28,639 nucleotides of DNA from contig JAQUOC010000005.1 of assembly GCA_028717305.1 (NCBI GenBank), positions 1 through 28,639 of the forward strand. The letters are read 5' to 3'. Under the pieces are notes generated by a model. That model did no database searches and was not told the DNA's origin. It was given only the letters and a program-made list of their open reading frames with translations. The stretch is from Dehalococcoidales bacterium. Its GTDB lineage: Bacteria > Chloroflexota > Dehalococcoidia > Dehalococcoidales > UBA5760. Shown here piece by piece: positions 1-7,717 of this stretch (position 1 is its first letter; every line of letters begins with the position of its first letter). Made by a program: the position numbers and the translations under genes.

Positions 1-174
1 CGCAGCTCAACCTCTGCACCAGATGTCTGCGAACTCAGAATAAGACCGCCAAGAGCGGGTAGGGCTTATAGCTGACAACTGTCATAATTTAACGTAGTCT
101 TATACCAGAGTCGGGATACTAGCGATACTGGGTTCACAGGTTTTATTAGGACACGGTAGTAAACAGGAGTCATC

Positions 175-209
175 AAAGCCTCTCTTCCTCAAAAGGGCGG
201 AGAGGTTTT
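175..209 (+). terminator. Terminator-like hairpin in thrS leader
   Basis: A 10-bp stem (AAAGCCTCTC at 175-184 with GAGAGGTTTT at 200-209, one G-U pair) encloses a 15-nt loop, and the right arm itself ends in TTTT followed by GTT. It lies 33 bases before the thrS start. It could end an upstream transcript or act as an attenuator of thrS. No T-box consensus (AGGGTGGNACCGCG) is visible in bases 1-242, so a tRNA-sensing mechanism is not supported. Bases 1-174 hold no recognisable gene. Confidence 0.45.
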
Positions 210-242
210 GTTCAGTATCGAGAGGATTCGGTGATTTGAACC

Positions 243-2006
243 ATGGTTCACAGTGAAGACCATCAAACGGAAGTTGAGGACATGGGACTGGAGATTATGC
301 GGCATTCCGCCTCTCACATCATGGCGGAAGCAGTCCGGTCCATCTTTCCCGATGCCAAATTTGGTATCGGGCCGTCAATCAAAGACGGTTTTTACTATGA
401 TTTCGACCTACCCCGTTCACTCACCCCCGACGACCTGCCTCTAATTGAGACTAAAATGGCAGAAATAGTCGCTTCCGATAAGCCATTCATGCTACAGGAG
501 GTTTCCAAAGAAGAAGCCCGACGGATAATGGCCGACCAGCCCTACAAACTCGAACTGATCGATGAAATTCCAGATGAGAACGTCCGCCTGTACCGACAGG
601 GCTCCTTTGTCGACCTGTGCCGCGGGCCGCACGTAAGTTCCACCGGAGAAGTAAAGGCCTTCAAGCTCCTCAGTATTGCCGGGGCCTACTGGCGCGGTGA
701 TGAGCATCAACCTATGCTGCAGCGAATATACGGGGTAGCCTTTAACAGTAAAGAAGGTCTGGACGATCACCTGGCTAAAATTGAGGAAGCCGACAGGCGC
801 AACCACAGAAAACTGGGCAAAGAACTCGACCTGTTCAGTATTAACGATGAGGCCGGTCCGGGTTTAGTCCTCTGGCACCCCAGGGGAGCCATAATACGCC
901 GGACCATTGAAGACTTCTGGAAGGATGAACACATTAAACGCGGTTATGATATCGTATACACCCCGCATATTGCTAAAGCAGACCTATGGAAAACCAGCGG
1001 GCACTGGGAATTTTACCGCGACTACCTGTACAGCCCGATGGAGGTGGAAGGGCAGGAATATATCCTTAAACCGATGAACTGCCTGGGACACATCCTGATC
1101 TACAAAACAAAACGGCGCAGCTATCAGGAACTGCCGATCCGTTACGCAGAGCTGGGCACTGTTTACCGCTACGAACGCTCCGGAGTGCTGCTCGGGCTGG
1201 CACGGGTAAGAGGCTTCACCCAGGACGATGCCCACATTTTTTGCTCTTTCGACCAGCTTCAGGATGAGGTAGCCGGAGTCCTGGATCTGGCCCGCTTTAT
1301 GATGGAAAACTTTGGTTTCAGCAACTACAAGGTATACCTGTCCACCCGTCCCGATAAATATGCCGGCGACCCAAAAGTGTGGGAAGAGTCGACGAAGATT
1401 TTAGGGCAGGCGCTGGACCAGCTCGGAATTGACTATAGCATCGACCCGGGAGAGGGTGTCTTTTACGGTCCCAAGATAGACATCAAGTTTGAAGACGCCC
1501 TGGGTCGGGGATGGCAGGGTCCCACGATACAGGTTGATTTTAATCTACCCCAGCGCTTCGATGTCTCCTACATCGGCCAGGACGGCAATGAGCATATGGC
1601 GGCTATGGTACACCGTACGGTACTGGGCAGCATGGAACGCTTCCTGGCTTCACTGATTGAGCACTATGAAGGAGCTTTTCCGGTATGGCTATCGCCGGTT
1701 CAGGTAGTAATACTACCGGTAGCTGACCGCCACCTGGACTACGCCTGTGGAATTGAGCGTAAGCTTAGCAATGAAGGAGTACGAGTAAAGGTTGACGGGC
1801 GTTCGGAGCGGGTAAATCGCAAGATCCGACAGGCACAACTGGATAAAATACCATATATGCTGATCGTAGGCGACAAAGAGGTAGCTGCCGCCAGTGTTTC
1901 GGTACGTCTGCGTAGCGGCGAACAAATGGACTCGCAAACTCCGGAAAGCTTCATAAAGCGGGTAAAGCAGGCTATCATCAGCCGGGCTAAGGATTTGAAT
2001 CTGTAA
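243..2006 (+). CDS. thrS: Threonine--tRNA ligase lacking TGS domain
   Basis: Class II aminoacyl-tRNA synthetase that charges tRNA-Thr in the cytoplasm. The 587-residue protein has the N2 editing domain (HxxxH at H21/H25; C126 and H130 in the CxGPH segment) and a catalytic core with the three expected zinc ligands C280, H331 and H457. Motif 2 lies around residues 301-334 and motif 3 around 457-470; an anticodon-binding domain follows from about 485. The usual N-terminal TGS domain of about 60 residues is absent, because an in-frame stop sits just upstream at 237-239. The normally proline-containing MNCPGH segment reads MNCLGH (L281). The ATG at 243 has only a distant purine stretch (GAGAGG, 220-225). 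An in-frame ATG at 282 is an alternative start that would leave the editing histidines intact. A hairpin precedes the gene and infC follows on the same strand. Confidence 0.95.
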   Translation: MVHSEDHQTEVEDMGLEIMRHSASHIMAEAVRSIFPDAKFGIGPSIKDGFYYDFDLPRSLTPDDLPLIETKMAEIVASDKPFMLQEVSKEEARRIMADQPYKLELIDEIPDENVRLYRQGSFVDLCRGPHVSSTGEVKAFKLLSIAGAYWRGDEHQPMLQRIYGVAFNSKEGLDDHLAKIEEADRRNHRKLGKELDLFSINDEAGPGLVLWHPRGAIIRRTIEDFWKDEHIKRGYDIVYTPHIAKADLWKTSGHWEFYRDYLYSPMEVEGQEYILKPMNCLGHILIYKTKRRSYQELPIRYAELGTVYRYERSGVLLGLARVRGFTQDDAHIFCSFDQLQDEVAGVLDLARFMMENFGFSNYKVYLSTRPDKYAGDPKVWEESTKILGQALDQLGIDYSIDPGEGVFYGPKIDIKFEDALGRGWQGPTIQVDFNLPQRFDVSYIGQDGNEHMAAMVHRTVLGSMERFLASLIEHYEGAFPVWLSPVQVVILPVADRHLDYACGIERKLSNEGVRVKVDGRSERVNRKIRQAQLDKIPYMLIVGDKEVAAASVSVRLRSGEQMDSQTPESFIKRVKQAIISRAKDLNL

Positions 2007-2012
2007 AAATAT

Positions 2013-2041
2013 TTGATTACCGCGCGCTAATGTGCTATATT
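2013..2041 (+). promoter_or_regulatory. Extended -10 promoter for infC-rpmI-rplT
   Basis: TTGATT (2013-2018) and TATATT (2036-2041) are separated by exactly 17 bases, and TG occurs one base before the -10 box (2033-2034), giving an extended -10 element. Transcription would begin near 2048, leaving a leader of about 40 bases before the infC start. This supports separate transcription of infC-rpmI-rplT from thrS. It is a consensus match only. Confidence 0.6.
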
Positions 2042-2088
2042 CCTGTCTGTAGTAAGCTGTTCTTGAAAGAAGGGGAATTAGAGAAATA

Positions 2089-2634
2089 ATTAAAAAACTT
2101 CGCGTCAATGAGAGAATCATAGCCAGAGAAGTTCGTCTTGTGGGGGAGAAGGGGGAGCAGCTAGGCATAATGCCCTTGCAGCAGGCACGAGAGGTAGCAG
2201 AGCGGCAGAACATCGACCTGGTAGAGGTAGCGCCCACTGCAGTACCTCCGGTGTGTCGCCTGCTTGACTACGGGAAATACAAATACGAGCAGGCCAAAAA
2301 GGAGCGCGAGGCTAAAAAGAGCCAGCGAGTGTCACTCCTCAGAGAGATCCGTTTTAGGCCTAGAATTGATAACCATGATTTCGAAGCCAAGGCGAGGTCG
2401 GTAAAGAAACTCCTGGAAGAAGGCGACAAAGTAAAAATTACGGTCATGTTCAGGGGGCGTGAAATAGTACACCCTGAAATTGGCGTAAAGCTGCTACAGA
2501 GGATGTCGGAATTATTGAAAGACACGGCTTCTATTGAAAAACAGCCGCTACTGTATGGCAAGAGAATGATTATGATATTGGCACCGCTGGCGATGCCAAA
2601 AAGCAGAATAAAGGAAGGTGTGAAGCAAGCGTAG
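2089..2634 (+). CDS. infC: Translation initiation factor IF-3 (non-AUG start)
   Basis: IF-3 binds the 30S subunit, prevents premature 50S joining and checks initiator tRNA and start codon. With an AUU start at 2089 the product is 181 residues, the normal family length. It begins MKKLRVNERI, the conserved N-terminal segment, and then has the YGKYKYEQ linker region and a C-terminal domain around FRGREIVHPEIG. Codons from the upstream stop (TAA 2053-2055) to GTG 2140 include no ATG, GTG or TTG, and starting at GTG 2140 would remove the conserved RVNERI segment. AUA at 2086 is the other close candidate. A Shine-Dalgarno-like AAGGGG lies at 2070-2075. In E. coli infC uses AUU, which lets IF-3 repress its own synthesis; the same control is inferred here. 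The stop is one base from rpmI. Confidence 0.9.
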   Translation: MKKLRVNERIIAREVRLVGEKGEQLGIMPLQQAREVAERQNIDLVEVAPTAVPPVCRLLDYGKYKYEQAKKEREAKKSQRVSLLREIRFRPRIDNHDFEAKARSVKKLLEEGDKVKITVMFRGREIVHPEIGVKLLQRMSELLKDTASIEKQPLLYGKRMIMILAPLAMPKSRIKEGVKQA

Positions 2635-2635
2635 G

Positions 2636-2836
2636 ATGCCGAAGATTAAAACACACAAGGGAGCACAGCGCCGCTTCCATATTACCGGCAGCGGCAAACT
2701 AATGCGGGTTAAGATCGGCAAGAGTCACTTCCGTCGTCGCAAGACAAGACAGGCGAAAGGACTTTACGATGAAACAATTCCGGTAAACAAGAGCGATAGG
2801 GCCCGTATAAAAAGACTCTTACCCTACGGGGTTTGA
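2636..2836 (+). CDS. rpmI: 50S ribosomal protein L35
   Basis: Small basic ribosomal protein of the large subunit, 66 residues, the normal length. It begins MPKIKTHKGAQRRF and contains the family segments THKGA, RRF and the C-terminal IKRLLPYG. The ATG at 2636 lies one base after the infC stop, so translation is probably coupled to infC. The ribosome binding site would be AAGGAAGG, near 2611-2618 inside the infC end, which is rather far, and this fits re-initiation. rplT follows after 17 bases. This infC-rpmI-rplT order is conserved across bacteria. Confidence 0.97.
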   Translation: MPKIKTHKGAQRRFHITGSGKLMRVKIGKSHFRRRKTRQAKGLYDETIPVNKSDRARIKRLLPYGV

Positions 2837-2853
2837 CTTAACAGGAGGATATT

Positions 2854-3213
2854 TTGTCACGAGTCAAGCGAGGTGTGACCACCGGTCACCGACATAAAAA
2901 GGTATTAGCACTAACTAAAGGCCATAGGGCAACCAAGCACTCCCTTTACCGTCGTGCTCATGAGTCTATGCTTAAGTCCTTGAGCTATGCCTATGTCCAC
3001 CGTCGCGATCGCAAGGGCGATATGAGACGTTTGTGGATTTTAAGGGTTAACGCCGCCAGCAGAAATCAAGGTATTACCTACTCTCAGCTTATGAATGGCT
3101 TAAATAAGGCGGGAGTAGCTGTTAACCGTAAGATGTTAGCCGACATGGCAATAAGAGAGCCCGAAGCCTTTAGCAATTTAGTAACCATAGCCAAAGCACA
3201 GATCCAGAACTGA
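2854..3213 (+). CDS. rplT: 50S ribosomal protein L20
   Basis: Early-assembly 23S rRNA-binding protein of the large subunit, 119 residues. It begins MSRVKRGVTTGHRHKKVL, with the basic N-terminal extension that threads into rRNA, and has the globular part with INGLNKAGV-like sequence near residues 80-90. The start is TTG at 2854, supported by a perfect AGGAGG (2843-2848) five bases upstream; no ATG fits the family N-terminus. In several bacteria L20 represses this operon by binding its leader. No such structure was worked out here. A terminator follows at 3241. Confidence 0.97.
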   Translation: MSRVKRGVTTGHRHKKVLALTKGHRATKHSLYRRAHESMLKSLSYAYVHRRDRKGDMRRLWILRVNAASRNQGITYSQLMNGLNKAGVAVNRKMLADMAIREPEAFSNLVTIAKAQIQN

Positions 3214-3240
3214 AAGACGAGACTGCGTAGAAAGATGAAG

Positions 3241-3277
3241 TGCGGCTTTGCTATCAATTGCTAGCCGCATTTTCTGT
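3241..3277 (+). terminator. Rho-independent terminator after rplT
   Basis: TGCGGCT (3241-3247) pairs with AGCCGCA (3263-3269), followed by TTTTCTGTT. It lies 27 bases after the rplT stop and closes the infC-rpmI-rplT transcript ahead of pheST. Confidence 0.75.
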
Positions 3278-3324
3278 TAGTATCGGATAGGTTAACTCGC
3301 CAGCAGGATAGGAAAACGGGAAGT

Positions 3325-4365
3325 ATGATAAGCCGGCTTGAACAACTAAAACTAGGCGCACTGAAGGAGTTGGACTTAATTACCGATGCCAAGGAGATGG
3401 AACTCTGGCGAGTTAATTACCTGGGCAAGAAGAGCGAGCTGACCGGGATTCTGCGTAGTTTATCGTCATTAGCCGTTGCAGACAGAAAATCGGTCGGTAC
3501 TGTGGCTAACCGCATCAGGACGGAGCTGGAGGACAGTCTCAACAAGAAAAAATGTAATCTGAGAGAAATACAACTGGCAGCGGCAACCAGAGAAGAGAAT
3601 ATCGACGTTACCCTGCCCGGACGCCCTCTGCCGACGGGGCGACTACATCCCATTACCAAGACAATCAATGAAGTCAGCGAAATATTCAACTCCATGGGTT
3701 TCCAGGTAACGTCAGGGCCGGACGTAGAATGGAACTATTACAACTTCGAGGCACTGAATATACATGACGACCACCCGGCACGTGATGTAATGTCAACCTC
3801 CTGGGTCGATATTAAAGCGGACAAGAACAGAGGTCCGATGCTGCTGCGCACTCACACTACTTCGGTAACCGCCAGAGTAATCGAATCCCAAAAACCCCCG
3901 ATAAGAGTGGTCGAACCGGGTAGGGTCTACCGCTATGAGGCCACCGACGCCACCCACACTCCCATGTTCCATCAGATAGACGGCCTGGCTGTCGACAAAG
4001 GTATTACCATGGCAGACCTTAAAGGTACGCTGTACGAGTTCGCCCGCCGCTTTTTCGGAGAAGGAAGAGGGGTGCACTTTCGCTGCGACTATTTTCCCTT
4101 TGTCGAACCGGGAGTCGAGATGGCTATCGAATGTCTGGTCTGCAACGGCCGGGGATGCCGACTTTGTGGAAATACCGGCTGGCTAGAAATACTGGGCGCC
4201 GGAATGGTACACCCCCGGGTACTCGAGCGCGGGAATATCGATCCGGAGACATATTCCGGTTTTGCCTTCGGGATGGGCATCGACCGTCTACCCATGCTAC
4301 GTTACGGGATAGACGACATCAGGCAATTTTATAGCAACGACCTCAGGTTCTTATCCCAGTTTTAG
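3325..4365 (+). CDS. pheS: Phenylalanine--tRNA ligase alpha subunit
   Basis: Catalytic subunit of the heterotetrameric class II PheRS, which charges tRNA-Phe. The protein is 346 residues, normal length. It has an N-terminal coiled-coil arm (about 1-90) that binds tRNA, then the catalytic domain from about 105. Visible motifs include the phenylalanine and ATP pocket segments FHQIDG and FRCDYFPFVEPGVE, the cysteine-rich CxxCxxxGCxxC insertion (about residues 270-283) found in many bacterial PheS, and motif 3 as FGMGIDRLPMLRYGI. The start is ATG 3325; the ribosome binding site is weak (CGGGA). The gene follows the rplT terminator and is 39 bases ahead of pheT, its obligate partner. Confidence 0.97.
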   Translation: MISRLEQLKLGALKELDLITDAKEMELWRVNYLGKKSELTGILRSLSSLAVADRKSVGTVANRIRTELEDSLNKKKCNLREIQLAAATREENIDVTLPGRPLPTGRLHPITKTINEVSEIFNSMGFQVTSGPDVEWNYYNFEALNIHDDHPARDVMSTSWVDIKADKNRGPMLLRTHTTSVTARVIESQKPPIRVVEPGRVYRYEATDATHTPMFHQIDGLAVDKGITMADLKGTLYEFARRFFGEGRGVHFRCDYFPFVEPGVEMAIECLVCNGRGCRLCGNTGWLEILGAGMVHPRVLERGNIDPETYSGFAFGMGIDRLPMLRYGIDDIRQFYSNDLRFLSQF

Positions 4366-4404
4366 CCATCGGCAATAGCAGAATAGTCTCATCAGGTTAA
4401 AAGA

Positions 4405-6807
4405 ATGAAAATATCACTCAAGTGGCTTCGAGAATATGTAGACATCACCCTCTCTCCACGCGAATTAGCCAACCGGCTGACGATGGCCGGTACCGAGACC
4501 GAGGGTATGCAGTGTATCGGTGAAAACTGGACAGGCATCACTATCGGCGAGATAACGGGTATTAGTCCTCATCCTAACGCCGACCGCCTTAAACTGGTCA
4601 CCATAGATCTGGGCAGCGAGCAGACGACGGTTGTCTGCGGGGCCCCGAATACCAGCATCGGGAGCAAGGTAGCCTTCGCCCCGGTCGGCGCCCAGCTTAT
4701 CGACGGCCATTCTGGAGAAGCATTTCGTCTGAAGTCCGCCAAGATTCGGGGGATTACCTCAAACGGAATGGCCTGCTCAGAAAAAGAACTGGGGATCTCA
4801 GACAGCCACGAGGGAATTATAACCCTGCCTGATGAAGCGCCCATAGGCACGCCACTGGCGGATTATCTGGGCGATGTTATATACGACCTGGCGATCACCG
4901 CTAATCGCCCCGACTGCCTATCGGTAATCGGCGTGGCCAGAGAGGTCGCCGCCCTGACCGAGCAGCAGTTGCACCTCCCCGATACCAGCTATATAGAAGC
5001 AGGACATCCCATCGAGCAGCAAATCTCAGTAGAGATTACCGCCCCCGAGTTGTGTTCCAGATATTGCGCCAGCTTAATCACCGGTATAAGAGTGACCGAT
5101 TCCCCCCGATGGCTACAACAGCGCCTGCTAAAGTGCGGTATGCGCCCGATAAGTAATATCGTAGATATTACCAACTACGTCATGCTGGAATACGGTCAAC
5201 CCCTGCATGCCTTCGACTACGATCAAATTCAAGGCAGGAAGATTACTGTACGTCGGGCTGCCGCCGGTGAAAAGATAACCACCCTTGACGGACTGGAACG
5301 GTCCCTCTCTCCCGACATGCTGGTTATTGCCGATCAGAAAAGAGCAGCAGCTATCGCCGGAATTATGGGTGGCATAGATAGTGAGGTAACCGACGGTACA
5401 AGCTCGGTATTATTGGAAGCAGCCAATTTCAATCCCGCCAGCATTCATCGTACCGGCAGTGCCTTAAATATGCCCAGTGAAGCCTGTACCCGTTTCGAGA
5501 GGGGAATTCGCCCCGAACTGGTGGATGAAGCGATCAGGAAAGCCACCAAGCTCATCATAGAGCTAGCCGGCGGTCAGGCAGCCAGAGGACTGGTTGATGT
5601 CTACCCCAACCGGCAAGAGCAGGAGCCGATACTACTGACCAACGAAAAAATAAGGAACCTTTTGGGGATTGATTTCAGCACTAACCGGATAGTAGCGGCA
5701 CTAAATTCCCTCGGTTTTACCTGCCGGACAGCAACGAATCCTTCCGGAGTCCGGGCTACCGCTCCTTACTGGCGAAGCGACATCAAACAGGAGGTCGACC
5801 TCATTGAAGAGGTAGCTCGCATCATTGGCTACGACAAGATTCCCACCACTCTGCTGGGCACAACACTACCCAGCCAGAACCCTGAACCGATGGTCAAACT
5901 GAAACAGATGATAAGGTGCCATCTCAGAGGCTACGGATTCCAGGAGATAGTCACCTATTCCCTAACCAGCCTGGAGCTACTCGGGAAACTGCTTCCGGCC
6001 AGTTCCATCGAACCGCCCCCCCTCCGTATGGCTAACCCGATGACAGCGGAGCAGGAATATCTGCGTCCCAACCTGCGGGCCAACCTCTTAACTACGCTCT
6101 ACTCAAACAGGAAACATGAAGACGACAGCATCAGAATCTTCGAGCTGGGTAAGGTATATCTCCCCAGGCAGAATGACTTGCCTGATGAACCCGAGATCCT
6201 TTGTGCTCTACTGAGTGGACCCCGGCAGAGCAGATCCTGGCACGAAGGGGACAACCCGGTTGACTTCTACGATGCCAAGGGAACTGTCGAAAGCCTGATC
6301 AATCACCTGGTAACAAATCTCGATTTTGAGAAGAGCAGCGACTTAAGTCTACACCCTAACAAACAAGCCGCCATCCTGATAGACGGCAATAAGGTAGGCA
6401 TCGTCGGCGAAATTCACCCCGTGGTCCGGGAGGCCTTCGATATCTGCGAACCCACCTACCTCATCGAATTTAATGTCTCCACCCTCTTACCCTTTACCAC
6501 CGGACATAAAATGTTCCGGACCATACCACGCTTTCCGGCAGTAGTAAGAGACATCGCTCTGATAGCAGACAGAGGGATATCCCACCGCAGCATACAGAGT
6601 ATTATTGAAGACACCGATCTGGTCACCAAGGTTACCGTATTCGACGTCTATTCCGGCGGTCAGATCCCCGCTGGCAAGAAATCTCTTGCCTACCGGATTA
6701 CCTTCCAGTCACCGGATCATACCTTAACCGACGATGAGGTTGATAAGGTTCAGCAGCAAATAATCGGCAAGCTGTCCCGAGAGTTAGGCGCTACTCTGCG
6801 CAGCTAA
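4405..6807 (+). CDS. pheT: Phenylalanine--tRNA ligase beta subunit
   Basis: Large subunit of PheRS, 800 residues, normal length. Domains in order: B1 and the inserted tRNA-binding OB fold (about 40-150; HPNADRLKLVTID is its hallmark), the B3/B4 editing domain (about 210-380) that hydrolyses Tyr-tRNA-Phe, B5 (about 400-475), the catalytic-like B6/B7 core (about 480-690), and a C-terminal FDX-ACB anticodon-binding domain (from about 705; FPAVVRDIALI). The start is ATG 4405, with no strong ribosome binding site. It is the second gene of pheST, and nothing appears truncated. A methyltransferase gene follows on the same strand. Confidence 0.97.
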   Translation: MKISLKWLREYVDITLSPRELANRLTMAGTETEGMQCIGENWTGITIGEITGISPHPNADRLKLVTIDLGSEQTTVVCGAPNTSIGSKVAFAPVGAQLIDGHSGEAFRLKSAKIRGITSNGMACSEKELGISDSHEGIITLPDEAPIGTPLADYLGDVIYDLAITANRPDCLSVIGVAREVAALTEQQLHLPDTSYIEAGHPIEQQISVEITAPELCSRYCASLITGIRVTDSPRWLQQRLLKCGMRPISNIVDITNYVMLEYGQPLHAFDYDQIQGRKITVRRAAAGEKITTLDGLERSLSPDMLVIADQKRAAAIAGIMGGIDSEVTDGTSSVLLEAANFNPASIHRTGSALNMPSEACTRFERGIRPELVDEAIRKATKLIIELAGGQAARGLVDVYPNRQEQEPILLTNEKIRNLLGIDFSTNRIVAALNSLGFTCRTATNPSGVRATAPYWRSDIKQEVDLIEEVARIIGYDKIPTTLLGTTLPSQNPEPMVKLKQMIRCHLRGYGFQEIVTYSLTSLELLGKLLPASSIEPPPLRMANPMTAEQEYLRPNLRANLLTTLYSNRKHEDDSIRIFELGKVYLPRQNDLPDEPEILCALLSGPRQSRSWHEGDNPVDFYDAKGTVESLINHLVTNLDFEKSSDLSLHPNKQAAILIDGNKVGIVGEIHPVVREAFDICEPTYLIEFNVSTLLPFTTGHKMFRTIPRFPAVVRDIALIADRGISHRSIQSIIEDTDLVTKVTVFDVYSGGQIPAGKKSLAYRITFQSPDHTLTDDEVDKVQQQIIGKLSRELGATLRS

Positions 6808-6859
6808 AATCTGCCTTACTTATTCATCAAGAGTGAAGAAAATCCCTCAGGGGAATCTA

Positions 6860-7717
6860 ATGAAAGACAGGGAAATAAAGAAAGTAGTTAGAGAGGGCTA
6901 CGCCAAGATTGTAAAGAATGGTAGCTGCTGCTCGAGTCCAGTTAGCTCATGCTGCGGGAATACCGACTCCGTGCAAGACATCAGCAGACGGATAGGATAT
7001 ACGAAGGCAGATCTTGACGCAGTACCACAGGGAGCGAACCTGGGCCTCGGCTGCGGAAATCCGCTGGCTATCGGCTCCTTAAGAGAAGGGGGGACCGTTG
7101 TCGACCTCGGTTCGGGAGCCGGCTTTGACTGCTTCCTAGCCGCCAATGTGGTTGGTAAGGCAGGGCATGTCATCGGCGTCGATATGACCCCGGAGATGAT
7201 TGAAAAAGCGAGAGAAAACGCCGAGAAGGGCGGCTATACAAATGTAGAGTTCCGGCTCGGTGAAATTGAACACCTGCCGATAGCCGATGGCACGGCTGAT
7301 ACCATTATATCAAACTGTGTTATCAACCTGACCCCCGATAAAAGAACGGCCTTTGAGGAAGCATTCCGAGTACTAAAACCGGGCGGCAGGCTGATGGTCT
7401 CGGACATAGTTTTGCTGAAAGAACTCCCCGATTTTATTAAGAACTCGGTGGCAGCATATATCGGCTGTGTCTCGGGAGCCATCACCAAAGAAGAATACCT
7501 GGCTAACATAAAAGCAGCCGGATTTGGCAAGGTTGACATAACTAGCGAGGCAGTCTTCCCCATAGAGTGGCTGACTGATGAACCGACCGTAGAGGCAAAC
7601 AATCAGTATTTACGGATACCCCCGGAGCAGATAAAAGAAGCTGCCGATTCGGTCATCAGTATCAAGGTCCAAGCAGTCAAACCTGATTCGGCAACGCGGA
7701 CATCCCCTCATCAATAA
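6860..7717 (+). CDS. arsM: Arsenite methyltransferase (ArsM-like)
   Basis: SAM-dependent class I methyltransferase of the ArsM family, which transfers methyl groups to trivalent arsenic. From ATG 6860 the protein is 285 residues. It has the SAM motif VVDLGSGAG (80-88), the post-motif GVDMTPEM and LKPGGRL. Three cysteines stand where the ArsM arsenic-binding triad is expected: C65 (LGLGCG), C153 (SNCVINL) and C203 (GCVSGA). Extra N-terminal pairs C23-C24 and C31-C32 resemble metalloid-binding termini of other ArsM. A GTG start at 6833 is possible, but CAGGGGA (6849-6854) is well placed for 6860. No arsR, arsB or arsC is nearby. The 3' end overlaps proS by 41 bases on the opposite strand. The family call is firm; the substrate is inferred. 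Confidence 0.85.
   Translation: MKDREIKKVVREGYAKIVKNGSCCSSPVSSCCGNTDSVQDISRRIGYTKADLDAVPQGANLGLGCGNPLAIGSLREGGTVVDLGSGAGFDCFLAANVVGKAGHVIGVDMTPEMIEKARENAEKGGYTNVEFRLGEIEHLPIADGTADTIISNCVINLTPDKRTAFEEAFRVLKPGGRLMVSDIVLLKELPDFIKNSVAAYIGCVSGAITKEEYLANIKAAGFGKVDITSEAVFPIEWLTDEPTVEANNQYLRIPPEQIKEAADSVISIKVQAVKPDSATRTSPHQ

Noticed and set aside
1..242. A T-box riboswitch before thrS
   Set aside because: The conserved antiterminator bulge sequence is not present; only a simple hairpin is visible.
1713..2237. A 174-codon minus-strand frame
   Set aside because: It is antisense to the thrS anticodon domain and the infC start, both well supported.
2140..2634. GTG 2140 as the infC start
   Set aside because: It would delete the conserved RVNERI N-terminal segment encoded just upstream in the same frame.
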